DNA from: JBBRBB01 sp038206235
GTDB lineage: Bacteria > Bacteroidota > Bacteroidia > Chitinophagales > Chitinophagaceae
Length of the DNA: 64,000 bases
Reading direction: 5' to 3'
NCBI GenBank assembly: GCA_038206235.1
Contig: JBBRBB010000020.1
Span: forward strand, 15,710 to 79,709
The number at the start of each line of letters is the position of its first letter. Position 1 is the stretch's first letter. The notes under the pieces are model-generated. The model saw only the letters and a list, made by a program, of their open reading frames with translations, made no database searches and was not told the origin of the DNA. The translations under genes were made by a program, and so were the position numbers. This document shows positions 43,147-51,673 of this stretch, piece by piece.

Positions 43147-43436
43147 AGTGCTTTTTTCTTCAGCAGCACTCAACGATTTAAAGGATGCGAAAGCCTGGTA
43201 TAATTCACAACAAAGAGGATTGGGAAAACGGCTTATTAAAGATGTAAAAGAAACCACATCTGCTATTGCACTTAATCCCCACTATGCCTCTATAAAATTT
43301 GAAAATATCCGAACTGCTTCCTGTAAAATATTTCCTTATTCGTTGCATTTTTGAAATGGATGAAGAAAATGGCTTGGTAAGAGTTGTATCTATTTTTCAC
43401 TTCAGCAGAAAACCATATTGGATGAAGGATGATTAA
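43133..43436 (+). pseudogene. RelE/ParE-family toxin gene with a frameshift
   Basis: MKKYKVLFSSAALNDLKDAK AWYNSQQRGLGKRLIKDVKE matches the ParE N-terminal helices (WYNSQQ.GLGKRL motif). At FPYSLHF the frame hits TGA. Removing one T from the run at 43348-43352 gives FEMDEENGLVRVVSIFHFSR then KPYWMKDD, the expected last strands of the fold, to TAA 43434. A one-base insertion in a T-run has thus removed the last third, which carries catalytic residues in this family. Confidence 0.82.
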
Positions 43437-43547
43437 AAAATCTTTCGGATTTTGCACCCCACAGATTGATAGAAAGAAACTTGGGAGATATTTAAAAACA
43501 ATCATCGTATCAATTAAAAAATAGCGGCTTAAAATTTATCATAATTT

Positions 43548-44528
43548 ATGTCTTTATCCAAACGCATGAATCCATTTCTCAAAAGCAATAACGACACGGG
43601 TTTCGGCGCAACCACCGAAGGCTATGGCGGAAGATTCATTAATAAAGACGGCAGCTTTAATGTGGTGAGAGAAGGAATTCCGGTTACAGAAAAAATGAGC
43701 CTGTTCAATAATTTGCTTACCATGCCAGGGTGGGAATTTTTGCTTTTTATTTTTCTTTTTTTTATTGGCATCAATCTTTTGTTTACCATTCTTTACCTGA
43801 TGCTTGGCGATAATGAGCTTACAGGAATGCTCGCTCATACGGCTGCAAAACGTTTCGAAGAAATATTTTTTTTCAGCGCACAAACTTTCACTACGGTGGG
43901 TTACGGACGAATAAATCCTGTGGGTACAATGGCAAATGTAATTGCATCATCAGAAGCGCTTAGTGGCTTTTTATGTTTTGCAATTGTTACAGGATTATTG
44001 TGGGGAAGATTTTCAAAACCCAAAGCATATCTGCGTTTCAGCGAGAAAGCAGTGATTGCTCCATACCAGGATAAAACCGGTTTCATGTTTCGCTTTACTT
44101 CGTACAAGGACAGGCACACGCTTACAGATGTGGAAGTAAAAGTTACTCTCGGAATCACTTTACCCGAAAATGGTAAATCGGCTTTTAAATTTTTTCAACT
44201 GCCGCTGGAGCGAAGCAGAATTGACAGTCTTGTAATGAACTGGACAATTGTTCACCCTATTGATGAGCAAAGTCCTATATTCGGTTTTACGTATGATGAT
44301 CTTAAAACAGCAAATGCAGAAGTTTACGTTTTGGTAAGAGGTTTTAATGATGTGTTTAGTAATACGGTTTTGCAGCGAACTTCTTACCGCTTTGATGAAG
44401 TAGTTTTCAATGCAAAGTTTGAACGTATGTACCGCGAAAGTGAAGACGGGCAAAAAACAATTATGGAATTACATAAGCTGAATGATTATAAAGTTTTACA
44501 GGAAAAAGAAACGGGAAAAACTTCGTAA
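43548..44528 (+). CDS. Inward-rectifier-type potassium channel
   Basis: 326 aa, prokaryotic Kir (KirBac-like). Two membrane helices at about residues 62-86 (LLFIFLFFIGINLLFTILYL) and 130-150 (GFLCFAIVTGLLWGRFSKPK). Between them the pore helix and selectivity filter FSAQTFTTVGYGRINPVG contain TVGYG. The C-terminal beta-rich cytoplasmic domain (FSEKAVIAPYQDKTGFMFRF, VEVKVTLGITL, LPLERSRIDSLVMNWTIVHP) is the Kir sensor domain. Monocistronic. Ligand is unknown. Confidence 0.93.
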   Translation: MSLSKRMNPFLKSNNDTGFGATTEGYGGRFINKDGSFNVVREGIPVTEKMSLFNNLLTMPGWEFLLFIFLFFIGINLLFTILYLMLGDNELTGMLAHTAAKRFEEIFFFSAQTFTTVGYGRINPVGTMANVIASSEALSGFLCFAIVTGLLWGRFSKPKAYLRFSEKAVIAPYQDKTGFMFRFTSYKDRHTLTDVEVKVTLGITLPENGKSAFKFFQLPLERSRIDSLVMNWTIVHPIDEQSPIFGFTYDDLKTANAEVYVLVRGFNDVFSNTVLQRTSYRFDEVVFNAKFERMYRESEDGQKTIMELHKLNDYKVLQEKETGKTS

Positions 44529-44654
44529 TAAATTTTTAAAATAACTTCATTGATAAAAAACTGCAATACTTTCACTCTTTATTTTTGTTACTGCATTCAT
44601 TCTTGTTACATACTACTCAACTGAAAACTATCAACTGAAAACTTTAAACTGAAT

Positions 44655-45920
44655 ATGGTTGATGTAATTCTTGGATTGCAATGGGGCGATGAGGGCAAGG
44701 GGAAAATCGTTGACTACTTTGCACCTCAGTACGACATCATTGCCCGCTTCCAGGGCGGACCTAATGCAGGGCATACATTGTATATTGATGAAAAGAAAAT
44801 TGTGCTGCATCAAATACCATCAGGCATTTTTCATCAGAACACAATTAACTTAATCGGTAATGGTGTTGTGCTTGACCCCGTTATTCTTAAAAAAGAATGC
44901 GATGCCGTTTCAGCGTTTAGTATTGATGTAAAGAAAAATCTTTTCATTTCGCAAAGAACAAATCTTATTATTCCTACACACAGGGCGCTTGATAAAGCAT
45001 CCGAATCTCAAAAAGGCGAAGGCAAAATTGGTTCTACATTGAAAGGCATCGGTCCTTCATACATGGATAAAACAGGCCGCAATGCATTGCGTGTAGGTGA
45101 TATCACAGATAAAACTTTCGTAACGCAATACATTAAGCTGCGGCTAAAGCATGAAAAATTGCTTGGCAATTTTCATTTCAACGAAGACATCTCTGCGTGG
45201 GAAGAAGAATTTTTTGAGGCCATAGAATTTTTGCGTACGCTTAATATTGTAAATGGCGAATATTTTATCAACAATAAAATAAGCGAAGGAAAAAAAGTAT
45301 TGGCAGAGGGTGCACAGGGCAGTATGCTCGATATTGATTTTGGTACGTTCCCTTTTGTTACATCATCCAATACTATTTCTGCCGGCGTATGCACAGGACT
45401 GGGTGTGGCTCCGCAAAAAATTAAAAATGTAATGGGTGTTACCAAAGCGTATTGCACCCGTGTTGGCGGCGGGCCCTTTCCTGCAGAACTGAATGATGCT
45501 ACAGGAGAACAACTAAGGAATATTGGTAGTGAATACGGAGCAACAACCGGCAGACCCCGCCGTTGTGGATGGCTTGACCTTGTTGCATTACGATATACCT
45601 GCATGTTAAATGGCATTACACAGGTAATCATGACCAAAGCAGATGTGCTCGATAGCTTTAAAGAAATAAATGTATGCACTGCCTATAAAATAAATGGAGA
45701 AGAAAAGCAGGAAGTTCCTTTTAAGATGACGAAAGAAAATATTACACCGATATATAAAACATTTAGCGGATGGAATACAGATACTACTGCTATAAAAAAA
45801 GTAAATGATGTGCCTGCAGCCATGCTGCAGTATATTCGTTTCATCAATGAATATATCAATGCGCCAATATCGTATGTTTCCAACGGACCTGCAAGAGACC
45901 AGATAATAAATTTATTGTAA
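44655..45920 (+). CDS. purA: Adenylosuccinate synthetase
   Basis: GTP-dependent enzyme joining IMP and aspartate in AMP synthesis. 421 aa. N-terminal GLQWGDEGKGKIVDYF with the catalytic Asp and P-loop, GGPNAGHTLYIDEKK with the catalytic His, KGIGPSYMDKTGR, EGAQGSMLDIDFGTFPFVTS, VTKAYCTRVGGGPFPAEL and RPRRCGWLDLVALRY follow in order. TTKADV-like guanine-binding segment is MTKADVLDSF. A short AACTGAAAACT word repeat stands just upstream. Confidence 0.97.
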   Translation: MVDVILGLQWGDEGKGKIVDYFAPQYDIIARFQGGPNAGHTLYIDEKKIVLHQIPSGIFHQNTINLIGNGVVLDPVILKKECDAVSAFSIDVKKNLFISQRTNLIIPTHRALDKASESQKGEGKIGSTLKGIGPSYMDKTGRNALRVGDITDKTFVTQYIKLRLKHEKLLGNFHFNEDISAWEEEFFEAIEFLRTLNIVNGEYFINNKISEGKKVLAEGAQGSMLDIDFGTFPFVTSSNTISAGVCTGLGVAPQKIKNVMGVTKAYCTRVGGGPFPAELNDATGEQLRNIGSEYGATTGRPRRCGWLDLVALRYTCMLNGITQVIMTKADVLDSFKEINVCTAYKINGEEKQEVPFKMTKENITPIYKTFSGWNTDTTAIKKVNDVPAAMLQYIRFINEYINAPISYVSNGPARDQIINLL

Positions 45921-46005
45921 CAAGGCACAAATTTTGCCATTTAAAAATTTTTTTTGCCGATTAAAAAACTCTCCCAAATTTTACATTGACAATTAATAAA
46001 ATCCT

Positions 46006-46464
46006 ATGTCATCGAAATCTGAAAAAGAAAAAAAAATCGCCGGCGGAAAAAACACCGATACTGCTGCAGATAACGACAGCAAATTATCTTCCAAAGCAAA
46101 AATGCAACCGGAGGAAGATGATGATGAACTTGATGATGATGACGAGAAAGATGTAAAAGCATCATCAGCCAAAGCAAGTAAATCAGCAACATCAAAGAAA
46201 AGAGCGAAGGATGATGTTGATGATGATGATGACAACGACGACGACATTAAAGAAGACGAAGTGGATGAGTGGGACAAGCCTGAAGAAGAAACCGATTGGG
46301 ACCCCGACTTTGATGAGTTTGATGTACCAAGGTCTAAAGGGAAAAAAACATCTTCCACGGGTAAAAAAGAAGATGATGATGACTTTAAATTAGATGATGA
46401 CTTTAAAGAATTCGGCCTCTTTAATGATGAAAAGGATTATGATGATGAAGAAGATGATTTTTAA
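46006..46464 (+). CDS. Highly acidic, probably disordered protein
   Basis: 152 aa, no family recognised. Alternating Lys/Ser/Ala-rich and Asp/Glu-rich blocks (EEDDDELDDDDEKD; later DDDDDNDDDIKEDEVDEWDK), with a more regular middle WDKPEEETDWDPDFDEFDVP and a final DFKEFGLFNDEKDYDDEEDD. No cysteines, no membrane segment. ATG at 46006 in good context, 85 bases after purA and 17 before the pabB-like start. Composition suggests a charged tether or nucleic-acid or histone-like partner; that is a guess. Confidence 0.7.
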   Translation: MSSKSEKEKKIAGGKNTDTAADNDSKLSSKAKMQPEEDDDELDDDDEKDVKASSAKASKSATSKKRAKDDVDDDDDNDDDIKEDEVDEWDKPEEETDWDPDFDEFDVPRSKGKKTSSTGKKEDDDDFKLDDDFKEFGLFNDEKDYDDEEDDF

Positions 46465-46481
46465 TCGCTTCATTCACCTGC

Positions 46482-47774
46482 GTGCACAGAACCTCACAAA
46501 ACTTTACCGCTTCGGTTAACGAACTCCTTAAAACACAAATGCTGGGCTGGGCAAATCAATTCAGCGTTTGTGCTTTTTTAAACAATCATTCCTACAACGA
46601 TAAGCACCGCAGCTACGATTGTTTACTTGCTGCAGGCTGCGAAAATTATTTTTCTGCTTCCAAAAATATTCTCAGCGAACTGCCATCTTTTTTGCAGCAG
46701 CATAATGACTGGCTGTTTGGTCATCTTGGTTATGACCTTAAAAATGAAATTGAAAACCTCCGCTCTTCTCATGCAGATAAAATTTGCTTTCCTGATATTT
46801 TTCTTTTTCAGCCAACGGTTGTTATCACTATAAAAGAAAATAATATATGCATAGAATCGCTTGCCGCAGAGCCGCAGAAAATATGGGAAGAGATAACATC
46901 ATTCCCCATAGAAAAAAAACGAGCAGTACAACAAGAACTAAAAATTGAGGCAAGAATAAACAAGTCTGAATACCTGCAGATAATTCAGCAATTGAAAGAG
47001 CATATTTTAAGAGGCGATTGCTATGAAATTAATTTTTGCCAGGAATTTTTCTCAGAAAATACAGTGATACATCCGCTGCAGGTTTATTACGCATTATCAA
47101 AATTATCTCCTGCGCCTTTTTCATGTTACTATAAATTACGCGATAAATATCTTTTATGTGCAAGCCCCGAAAGATTTTTAAAAAAAACAGGCAGCACTAT
47201 TTTATCCCAGCCCATGAAAGGCACAGCACCAAGAAACCTGTATGATGCTGATGAAGATAAAAAACTGAAAGAAGAATTACATGCAAGCTCAAAAGACCGC
47301 AGCGAAAACGTAATGATAGCAGACCTTGTACGTAATGACTTAAGTAAGGTTTGTAAAGAAGGCAGCGTGCACGCAGAAGAATTATTTGGCGTATATAGTT
47401 TTCCGCAGGTGCACCAAATGGTTTCAACAATTTGCGGAGAGTTAAGAGAAGACATGACACTCGCTGATATTTTACATGCAACTTTTCCTATGGGTTCTAT
47501 GACCGGCGCTCCCAAGCGAAGAGTGATGCAGCTGATAGAGCAATATGAAAAAACAAAGCGTGGAATTTTTTCAGGCAGTGTTGGCTATATAACACCGGAT
47601 AAAAATTTCGATTTTAATGTAGTTATCAGAAGCATTATGTACAATGCCCTCAATAAATATGTAAGCTATTATGCAGGCAGTGGAATCACTTTTTATTCTG
47701 ATGCGGAAAAAGAATACGAAGAGTGTTTATTAAAAGCAGCCGCAATGGAAAGTGCGCTAAAGCAAAGTAGATAA
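46482..47774 (+). CDS. pabB: Aminodeoxychorismate synthase component I-like
   Basis: 430 aa from GTG 46482; an internal ATG at 46539 would remove 19 residues and cannot be excluded. Chorismate-utilising motifs: LRGDCYEINFCQEFFSE, PAPFSCYYKLRDKYLLCASPE, SQPMKGTAPRN, DRSENVMIADLVRNDLSKVC, FPMGSMTGAPKRRVMQLIEQ and SGSVGYITPDKNFDFNVVIR. The KGTAPR form, with Lys in place of the Ala found in TrpE (IAGTFKR), is diagnostic for PabB. It makes aminodeoxychorismate for folate. No pabA or pabC follows here; TrpG may supply ammonia. Confidence 0.92.
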   Translation: MHRTSQNFTASVNELLKTQMLGWANQFSVCAFLNNHSYNDKHRSYDCLLAAGCENYFSASKNILSELPSFLQQHNDWLFGHLGYDLKNEIENLRSSHADKICFPDIFLFQPTVVITIKENNICIESLAAEPQKIWEEITSFPIEKKRAVQQELKIEARINKSEYLQIIQQLKEHILRGDCYEINFCQEFFSENTVIHPLQVYYALSKLSPAPFSCYYKLRDKYLLCASPERFLKKTGSTILSQPMKGTAPRNLYDADEDKKLKEELHASSKDRSENVMIADLVRNDLSKVCKEGSVHAEELFGVYSFPQVHQMVSTICGELREDMTLADILHATFPMGSMTGAPKRRVMQLIEQYEKTKRGIFSGSVGYITPDKNFDFNVVIRSIMYNALNKYVSYYAGSGITFYSDAEKEYEECLLKAAAMESALKQSR

Positions 47775-48045
47775 TTTTGTACTGCTTTTTCCGGCTTAGG
47801 TTCAGTTGTTTCTCTTCTAACTGCCCCTTCCAATTCTTTATAGAGCTTATAGCGGCAGAAAGCAATAATGAAATGTGCCTGTATGCGATGTTGGGGCCAG
47901 GAATATATTGGTCTTATCCATAAATCGGTTTTGGACATTCTGAATGCTTTTTTCAATATTCAGAGTTGTATAGTTGTCAATAACATCGGCGGCATTCAGA
48001 GTTGTATTGGTTATGTATCCTTTTAATCCATTCCATTTCGCATCC
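47775..48045 (-). pseudogene. C-terminal remnant of an IS1634-like transposase
   Basis: Reading leftward from about 48035: KWNGLKGYITNTTLNAADVI, DNYTTLNIEKAFRMSKTDL and IRPIYSWPQHRIQAHFIIAF CRYKLYKELE. These match the end of IS4/IS1634-group DDE transposases, including the final Glu region (IEKAFRMSKTDL). A one-base insertion in the T-run 47948-47953 splits the frame, and everything upstream of the fragment is gone. No terminal repeats were found. It fills the gap between pabB and the next gene. Confidence 0.75.
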
Positions 48046-48111
48046 TGTTTTTATTTTATGTTAATCTTCATTCAAAAAATATTTTCCCCCATTACATTTC
48101 TACTTGCGCTG

Positions 48112-48119
48112 TATATTTG
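48112..48119 (+). promoter_or_regulatory. -7 box for the 48139 gene
   Basis: TATATTTG, exact match to TAnnTTTG, 20 bases before the ATG at 48139. The -33 element is unclear. Confidence 0.45.
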
Positions 48120-48138
48120 ATTCATAATTTCTAAAAAA

Positions 48139-48546
48139 ATGAAACATCTTACTTTCTTTTTAATCGCTTTTTCCATGGTAACAATCGCTACCGCACAAAA
48201 CAGGTGCGGCTCAGGTGCTGCAGATGATTGCTGTGCAAAAAATAAAAAGATTGCATTCCAGTGCAAACTAACTACCCCTGAATTTCAACAAAGAAAAGCA
48301 ACGGTAATTCAAAGCCTGAAAAATCAACTCCTCGAAAAAAAAGAATTGAAAAACGGTTTTGCTTATAAGTTCAGTGGCTCAGACAATATAGTTGCTGAAC
48401 TGAATGATTTTATAAAAACAGAAAGGGAATGCTGCGACTTTTTTGTTTTCAATCTTTCAGTTAAGGAAGACAAAAGCGAAGCATGGCTGCAAATTACCGG
48501 CCCAAAAGGAGTAAAAGAATTTATGCAAAGTGAGCTTGAAATGTAA
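48139..48546 (+). CDS. Secreted protein with ECCDFF cysteine motif
   Basis: 135 aa with a signal peptide (MKHLTFFLIAFSMVTIATAQ). The mature part has an early Cys cluster (NRCGSGAADDCCAKNKKIAF). The domain FQCKLTTPEFQQRKATVIQS, then FIKTERECCDFFVFNLSVKE and LQITGPKGVKEFMQSEL, resembles a small domain with paired cysteines seen near metal or arsenic resistance genes; I recall the CC..F....WLxITGPxG pattern but no assigned function. Possible thiol- or metal-binding periplasmic protein. Confidence 0.65.
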   Translation: MKHLTFFLIAFSMVTIATAQNRCGSGAADDCCAKNKKIAFQCKLTTPEFQQRKATVIQSLKNQLLEKKELKNGFAYKFSGSDNIVAELNDFIKTERECCDFFVFNLSVKEDKSEAWLQITGPKGVKEFMQSELEM

Positions 48547-48605
48547 TTCAGCAACACAATATTGTAAGACATTTTGCGAATATGCAGAAACCCCTACTTG
48601 ACTTG

Positions 48606-48676
48606 GTGTGCAGACATCCCTTTGAGGCGGGATGTGCAGACACCGGTGTCTGTCCACTCGCAGAGTGTCTGACACC
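48606..48676. repeat. REP-like hairpins on the 3' side of the RAYT gene
   Basis: Unit 1 at 48606-48644 (GTGTGCAGACATCCCTTTGA then GGCGGGATGTGCAGACACC) is a hairpin and is repeated almost unchanged at 49353-49391, across the transposase. Unit 2 at 48645-48676 (GGTGTCTGTCCACTCGCAGA then GTGTCTGACACC) is a second hairpin, with a relative at 29719-29751. Confidence 0.8.
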
Positions 48677-48692
48677 AAATAATTTTATAAAA

Positions 48693-49294
48693 TTAATCAT
48701 CAATGTTACCAAAAAGTTTGTCTTCCAAATCTTTTGAAATCATCTTATAAGATTCTTCATACAAGTGTTTTTCGCTTAAATCTAAAAGCTGATGTGCAAG
48801 GTCCCGATTACACAATTGCCCATTTCTAAATCCAATATAATCTCTAAACGAAGAAAATTCCCAATCTTCCATTCTACTTACCAAGCCAGCCTTCCATGAA
48901 TTTCGATGAATGTAATTAAATGCATTTAAAGGATAAGCGGCATCCTTATTTTCAATGCACGTTGACTTGGTCTTTTGCTGAAATAAATTTCCACTTTTTT
49001 GTTCTCTTTTATTAATTGATTTTGCATAAGAACTTAAAAGCATTTTTATGCCATTGGTTAATGATTGTAACATTAAACCTCCTGCCTTTTTTCTTTAATA
49101 CTTTTTTCATCCGTATAAACAAGAAAATGAAAATGATTAGGCATAAGGCACCAGCATAGAATTTCACACACAGGTTTAATGTGCATATTTATCATTTTTA
49201 AGAAGAGAATATAGTCATCATTACAAAAGAAAATTTGTTGCTTATTATTCCCGCGATTATAAATGTGGTAAATATTTTCTTCTATAAATCTCAT
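48693..49294 (-). pseudogene. REP-associated tyrosine transposase (RAYT), split by a -1 shift
   Basis: Y1-type, IS200-like. First frame from ATG 49294: MRFIEENIYHIYNRGNNKQQ then CWCLMPNHFHFLVYTDEKSI, containing the metal-binding HFH. The frame stops at TAA after KEKRQEV. The other frame resumes with LQSLTNGIKMLLSSYAKSIN (catalytic Tyr), GNLFQQKTKST and YIHRNSWKAGLV to 48693. The joint is a run of six A (49087-49092 on the other strand). One more A, or a -1 slip there, gives the normal KEKKAGGLML. A purine-rich AGGAGG and an ATG overlap the first stop, so programmed slippage or separate translation is possible as well as simple mutation. REP-like hairpins flank it on both sides. Confidence 0.85.
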
Positions 49295-49324
49295 AGCTTA
49301 TATACTTAAAATGAATTAAAATTT

Positions 49325-49392
49325 GTGTGCAGCGGGTGTCAACACACTGCGGGTGTGCAGACATGCCGCTTTGGCGGGATGTACAGACACCA
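49325..49392. repeat. REP-like hairpins on the 5' side of the RAYT gene
   Basis: GTGTGCAGCGGGTGTCAACA then CACTGCGG (49325-49352), followed by GTGTGCAGACATGCCGCTTT then GGCGGGATGTACAGACACC (49353-49391), a near copy of 48606-48644. The array touches the uvrB stop at 49394. Confidence 0.8.
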
Positions 49393-49393
49393 G

Positions 49394-51430
49394 TTACTTC
49401 ATCTCTTCCAGCTCTTTCTTCAACCGGAACATTTCATCTCTTAATCTTGCCGCTTCAATAAAATCTAAATCCTTCGCCGCCTTTTCCATTTGCCTTTTCG
49501 TTTGAGCAATTGCTTTTTCCATTTGCGGAATGGTTTTGTAAACTTCCTGCTCTTCTGCGGCAGTAGTAACAAGTTCATCATCATCCTGTATTGCATAAGG
49601 TTTTTTTGCATCAAAACCTTTTATATCCAAAACAGAAGTTTGCTGCATTATCTGCTGAACAGATTTCTTAATTGTTTTGGGCGTAATACCATGCTCAATA
49701 TTATAGGCAACTTGTTTTTCCCTTCGCCTTTGCGTTTCATCAATGGTACGTTGCATGCTTTCGGTTATTGCATCAGCATAAAAAATTACCAGTCCGTCTA
49801 TGTTGCGTGCTGCACGCCCCGCTGTTTGTGTGAGTGATCTTTCATTACGCAAAAAGCCCTCTTTGTCTGCATCCAGAATTGCAACAAGAGAAACCTCGGG
49901 CAAGTCCAAACCTTCACGAAGTAAATTCACACCAACTAAAACATCAATCTCACCCAAACGCAATTGACGCAATATTTCTACGCGTTCCAAAGTATCAACA
50001 TCGCTATGAATGTATTTGGATTTTATATTGATACGATGTAAATATTTGTCCATTTCTTCGGCCATGCGTTTGGTAAGTGTGGTTACTAAAACACGGTCGC
50101 CTTTGTTAATACGCTTATCAATTTCATCAAGCAAGTCATCAATTTGATTTACACTGGGACGAATTTCAATAGGGGGATCCAAAAGCCCTGTTGGTCTTAC
50201 AACCTGCTCTACCACTACACCACCTGTTTTTTCCAGCTCGTAATCTCCCGGTGTTGCACTTACAAATATGGTTTGGCTCAGCATGGTTTCAAATTCATGA
50301 AAGTTTAGCGGACGATTATCTAATGCACTTGGCAAGCGAAAACCATAATCAACCAAAACCAGCTTGCGGCTTCTGTCTCCGCCATACATACCGCCTACCT
50401 GCGGAATGGTTTGATGGCTCTCATCAATCACACATAAAAAATCGTTTGGAAAATAATCAAGCAGGCAAAAGGGACGTGTGCCCGCTTGCCTTCTGTCAAA
50501 AAATCTTGAATAGTTTTCAATGCCATTGCAATAACCCAGTTCTCTTATCATTTCAACATCAAATTCTACCCGCTCTTTCAGGCGCTGCGCTTCAATTAAT
50601 TTTCCAATGCTTTTAAAATATTCAACCTGTAATCTCATTTCATCCTGTATCTCATAAATTATCTGGTGAAGTATATCTTTTGGTGCGATGTAGAGATTTG
50701 CCGGGAAGATGGCTGCAGTATCAAGACGGGCAATTCGCTTGTTATTATTTACATCAATAGTTTCAAGGTCTTCAATCTCATCCCCCAAAAAAGTAATTCG
50801 AAAACCATAATCAACATAAGGTAAATTAATGTCAACCGTATCACCCTGAACTCTGAATGTGCCTCTTTTAAATTCAACCTGTGTTCTGTTGTAAAGACTA
50901 TTCACCAATGAATGCAAAAATCCCTGGCGAGAAATTACCTGGCCTTTCTGCAGGCGCACAATACCATTCGCAAATTCAGTGGGGTTCCCAATTCCATATA
51001 TGCAACTCACACTTGCCACAACAATTATATCGCGGCGACCGGTAAGCAATTCTGCTGTTGCCTGCAAACGAAGCTTATCCAGCTCCTCATTTATGCTCAT
51101 GTCTTTTTCAATGTACACATCACTGACGGGCATATAAGCTTCGGGTTGATAATAATCATAATAGCTTACAAAATATCCTACCGCATTTTCAGGAAAGAAT
51201 TGCTTAAACTCACCATACAATTGCGCAACCAGTGTTTTATTATGCGTTAATACAAGAACCGGACATTGTACATTCTGTATTAGATTAGCCATAGTGAATG
51301 TTTTACCGCTGCCTGTGACACCTAACAATGTTTGATATTTTTCACCATTGATAATACCTTCAGTTAATTGAGCAATGGCAGGTGCCTGATCGCCTGAAGG
51401 AAAATATGGAGCATGAAGCTTAAACTGCAT
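49394..51430 (-). CDS. uvrB: Excinuclease ABC subunit B
   Basis: DNA-damage verification helicase of nucleotide excision repair. 678 aa, full length. Walker A TLLGVTGSGKTFTMANLI (residues 35-52), beta-hairpin region VSYYDYYQPEAYMPVSDVYI, domain 2, DESHQTIPQVGGMYGGDRSR, helicase motifs V/VI (GVNLLREGLDLPEVSLVAIL, QTAGRAARNIDG) and a C-terminal UVR motif (QTKRQMEKAAKDLDFIEAAR, then RDEM) for UvrA/UvrC contact. Stands alone. The stop abuts a REP-like array. Confidence 0.97.
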   Translation of the reverse strand: MQFKLHAPYFPSGDQAPAIAQLTEGIINGEKYQTLLGVTGSGKTFTMANLIQNVQCPVLVLTHNKTLVAQLYGEFKQFFPENAVGYFVSYYDYYQPEAYMPVSDVYIEKDMSINEELDKLRLQATAELLTGRRDIIVVASVSCIYGIGNPTEFANGIVRLQKGQVISRQGFLHSLVNSLYNRTQVEFKRGTFRVQGDTVDINLPYVDYGFRITFLGDEIEDLETIDVNNNKRIARLDTAAIFPANLYIAPKDILHQIIYEIQDEMRLQVEYFKSIGKLIEAQRLKERVEFDVEMIRELGYCNGIENYSRFFDRRQAGTRPFCLLDYFPNDFLCVIDESHQTIPQVGGMYGGDRSRKLVLVDYGFRLPSALDNRPLNFHEFETMLSQTIFVSATPGDYELEKTGGVVVEQVVRPTGLLDPPIEIRPSVNQIDDLLDEIDKRINKGDRVLVTTLTKRMAEEMDKYLHRINIKSKYIHSDVDTLERVEILRQLRLGEIDVLVGVNLLREGLDLPEVSLVAILDADKEGFLRNERSLTQTAGRAARNIDGLVIFYADAITESMQRTIDETQRRREKQVAYNIEHGITPKTIKKSVQQIMQQTSVLDIKGFDAKKPYAIQDDDELVTTAAEEQEVYKTIPQMEKAIAQTKRQMEKAAKDLDFIEAARLRDEMFRLKKELEEMK

Positions 51431-51673
51431 AATAAGAACTGCAAATTAGTTAATGTAAGAAACTTTTTAAAAGACAAGAACAATGAAGAATTGTTTTACT
51501 TCAAATTTTTTGAAATGGCATGTGTCAAAAAAGAGATACGTAAACATTTGCTAATATTTACCCAAATGAAATTATGATAAAGCAGCAACAGCAGTAATTA
51601 TTTCAACAGGCATGATTGTTGACGTTCATCATTTTTAGAAACAATATTTTCCCTTTTAAAAATTAAAAAAAAT

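Noticed and set aside
46211..46393. Open frames overlapping the acidic gene in other frames and on the other strand
   Set aside because: Asp codon runs (GATGAT) give long Met/Met or Ser/Ser shadows; composition is purely a by-product of the acidic frame.
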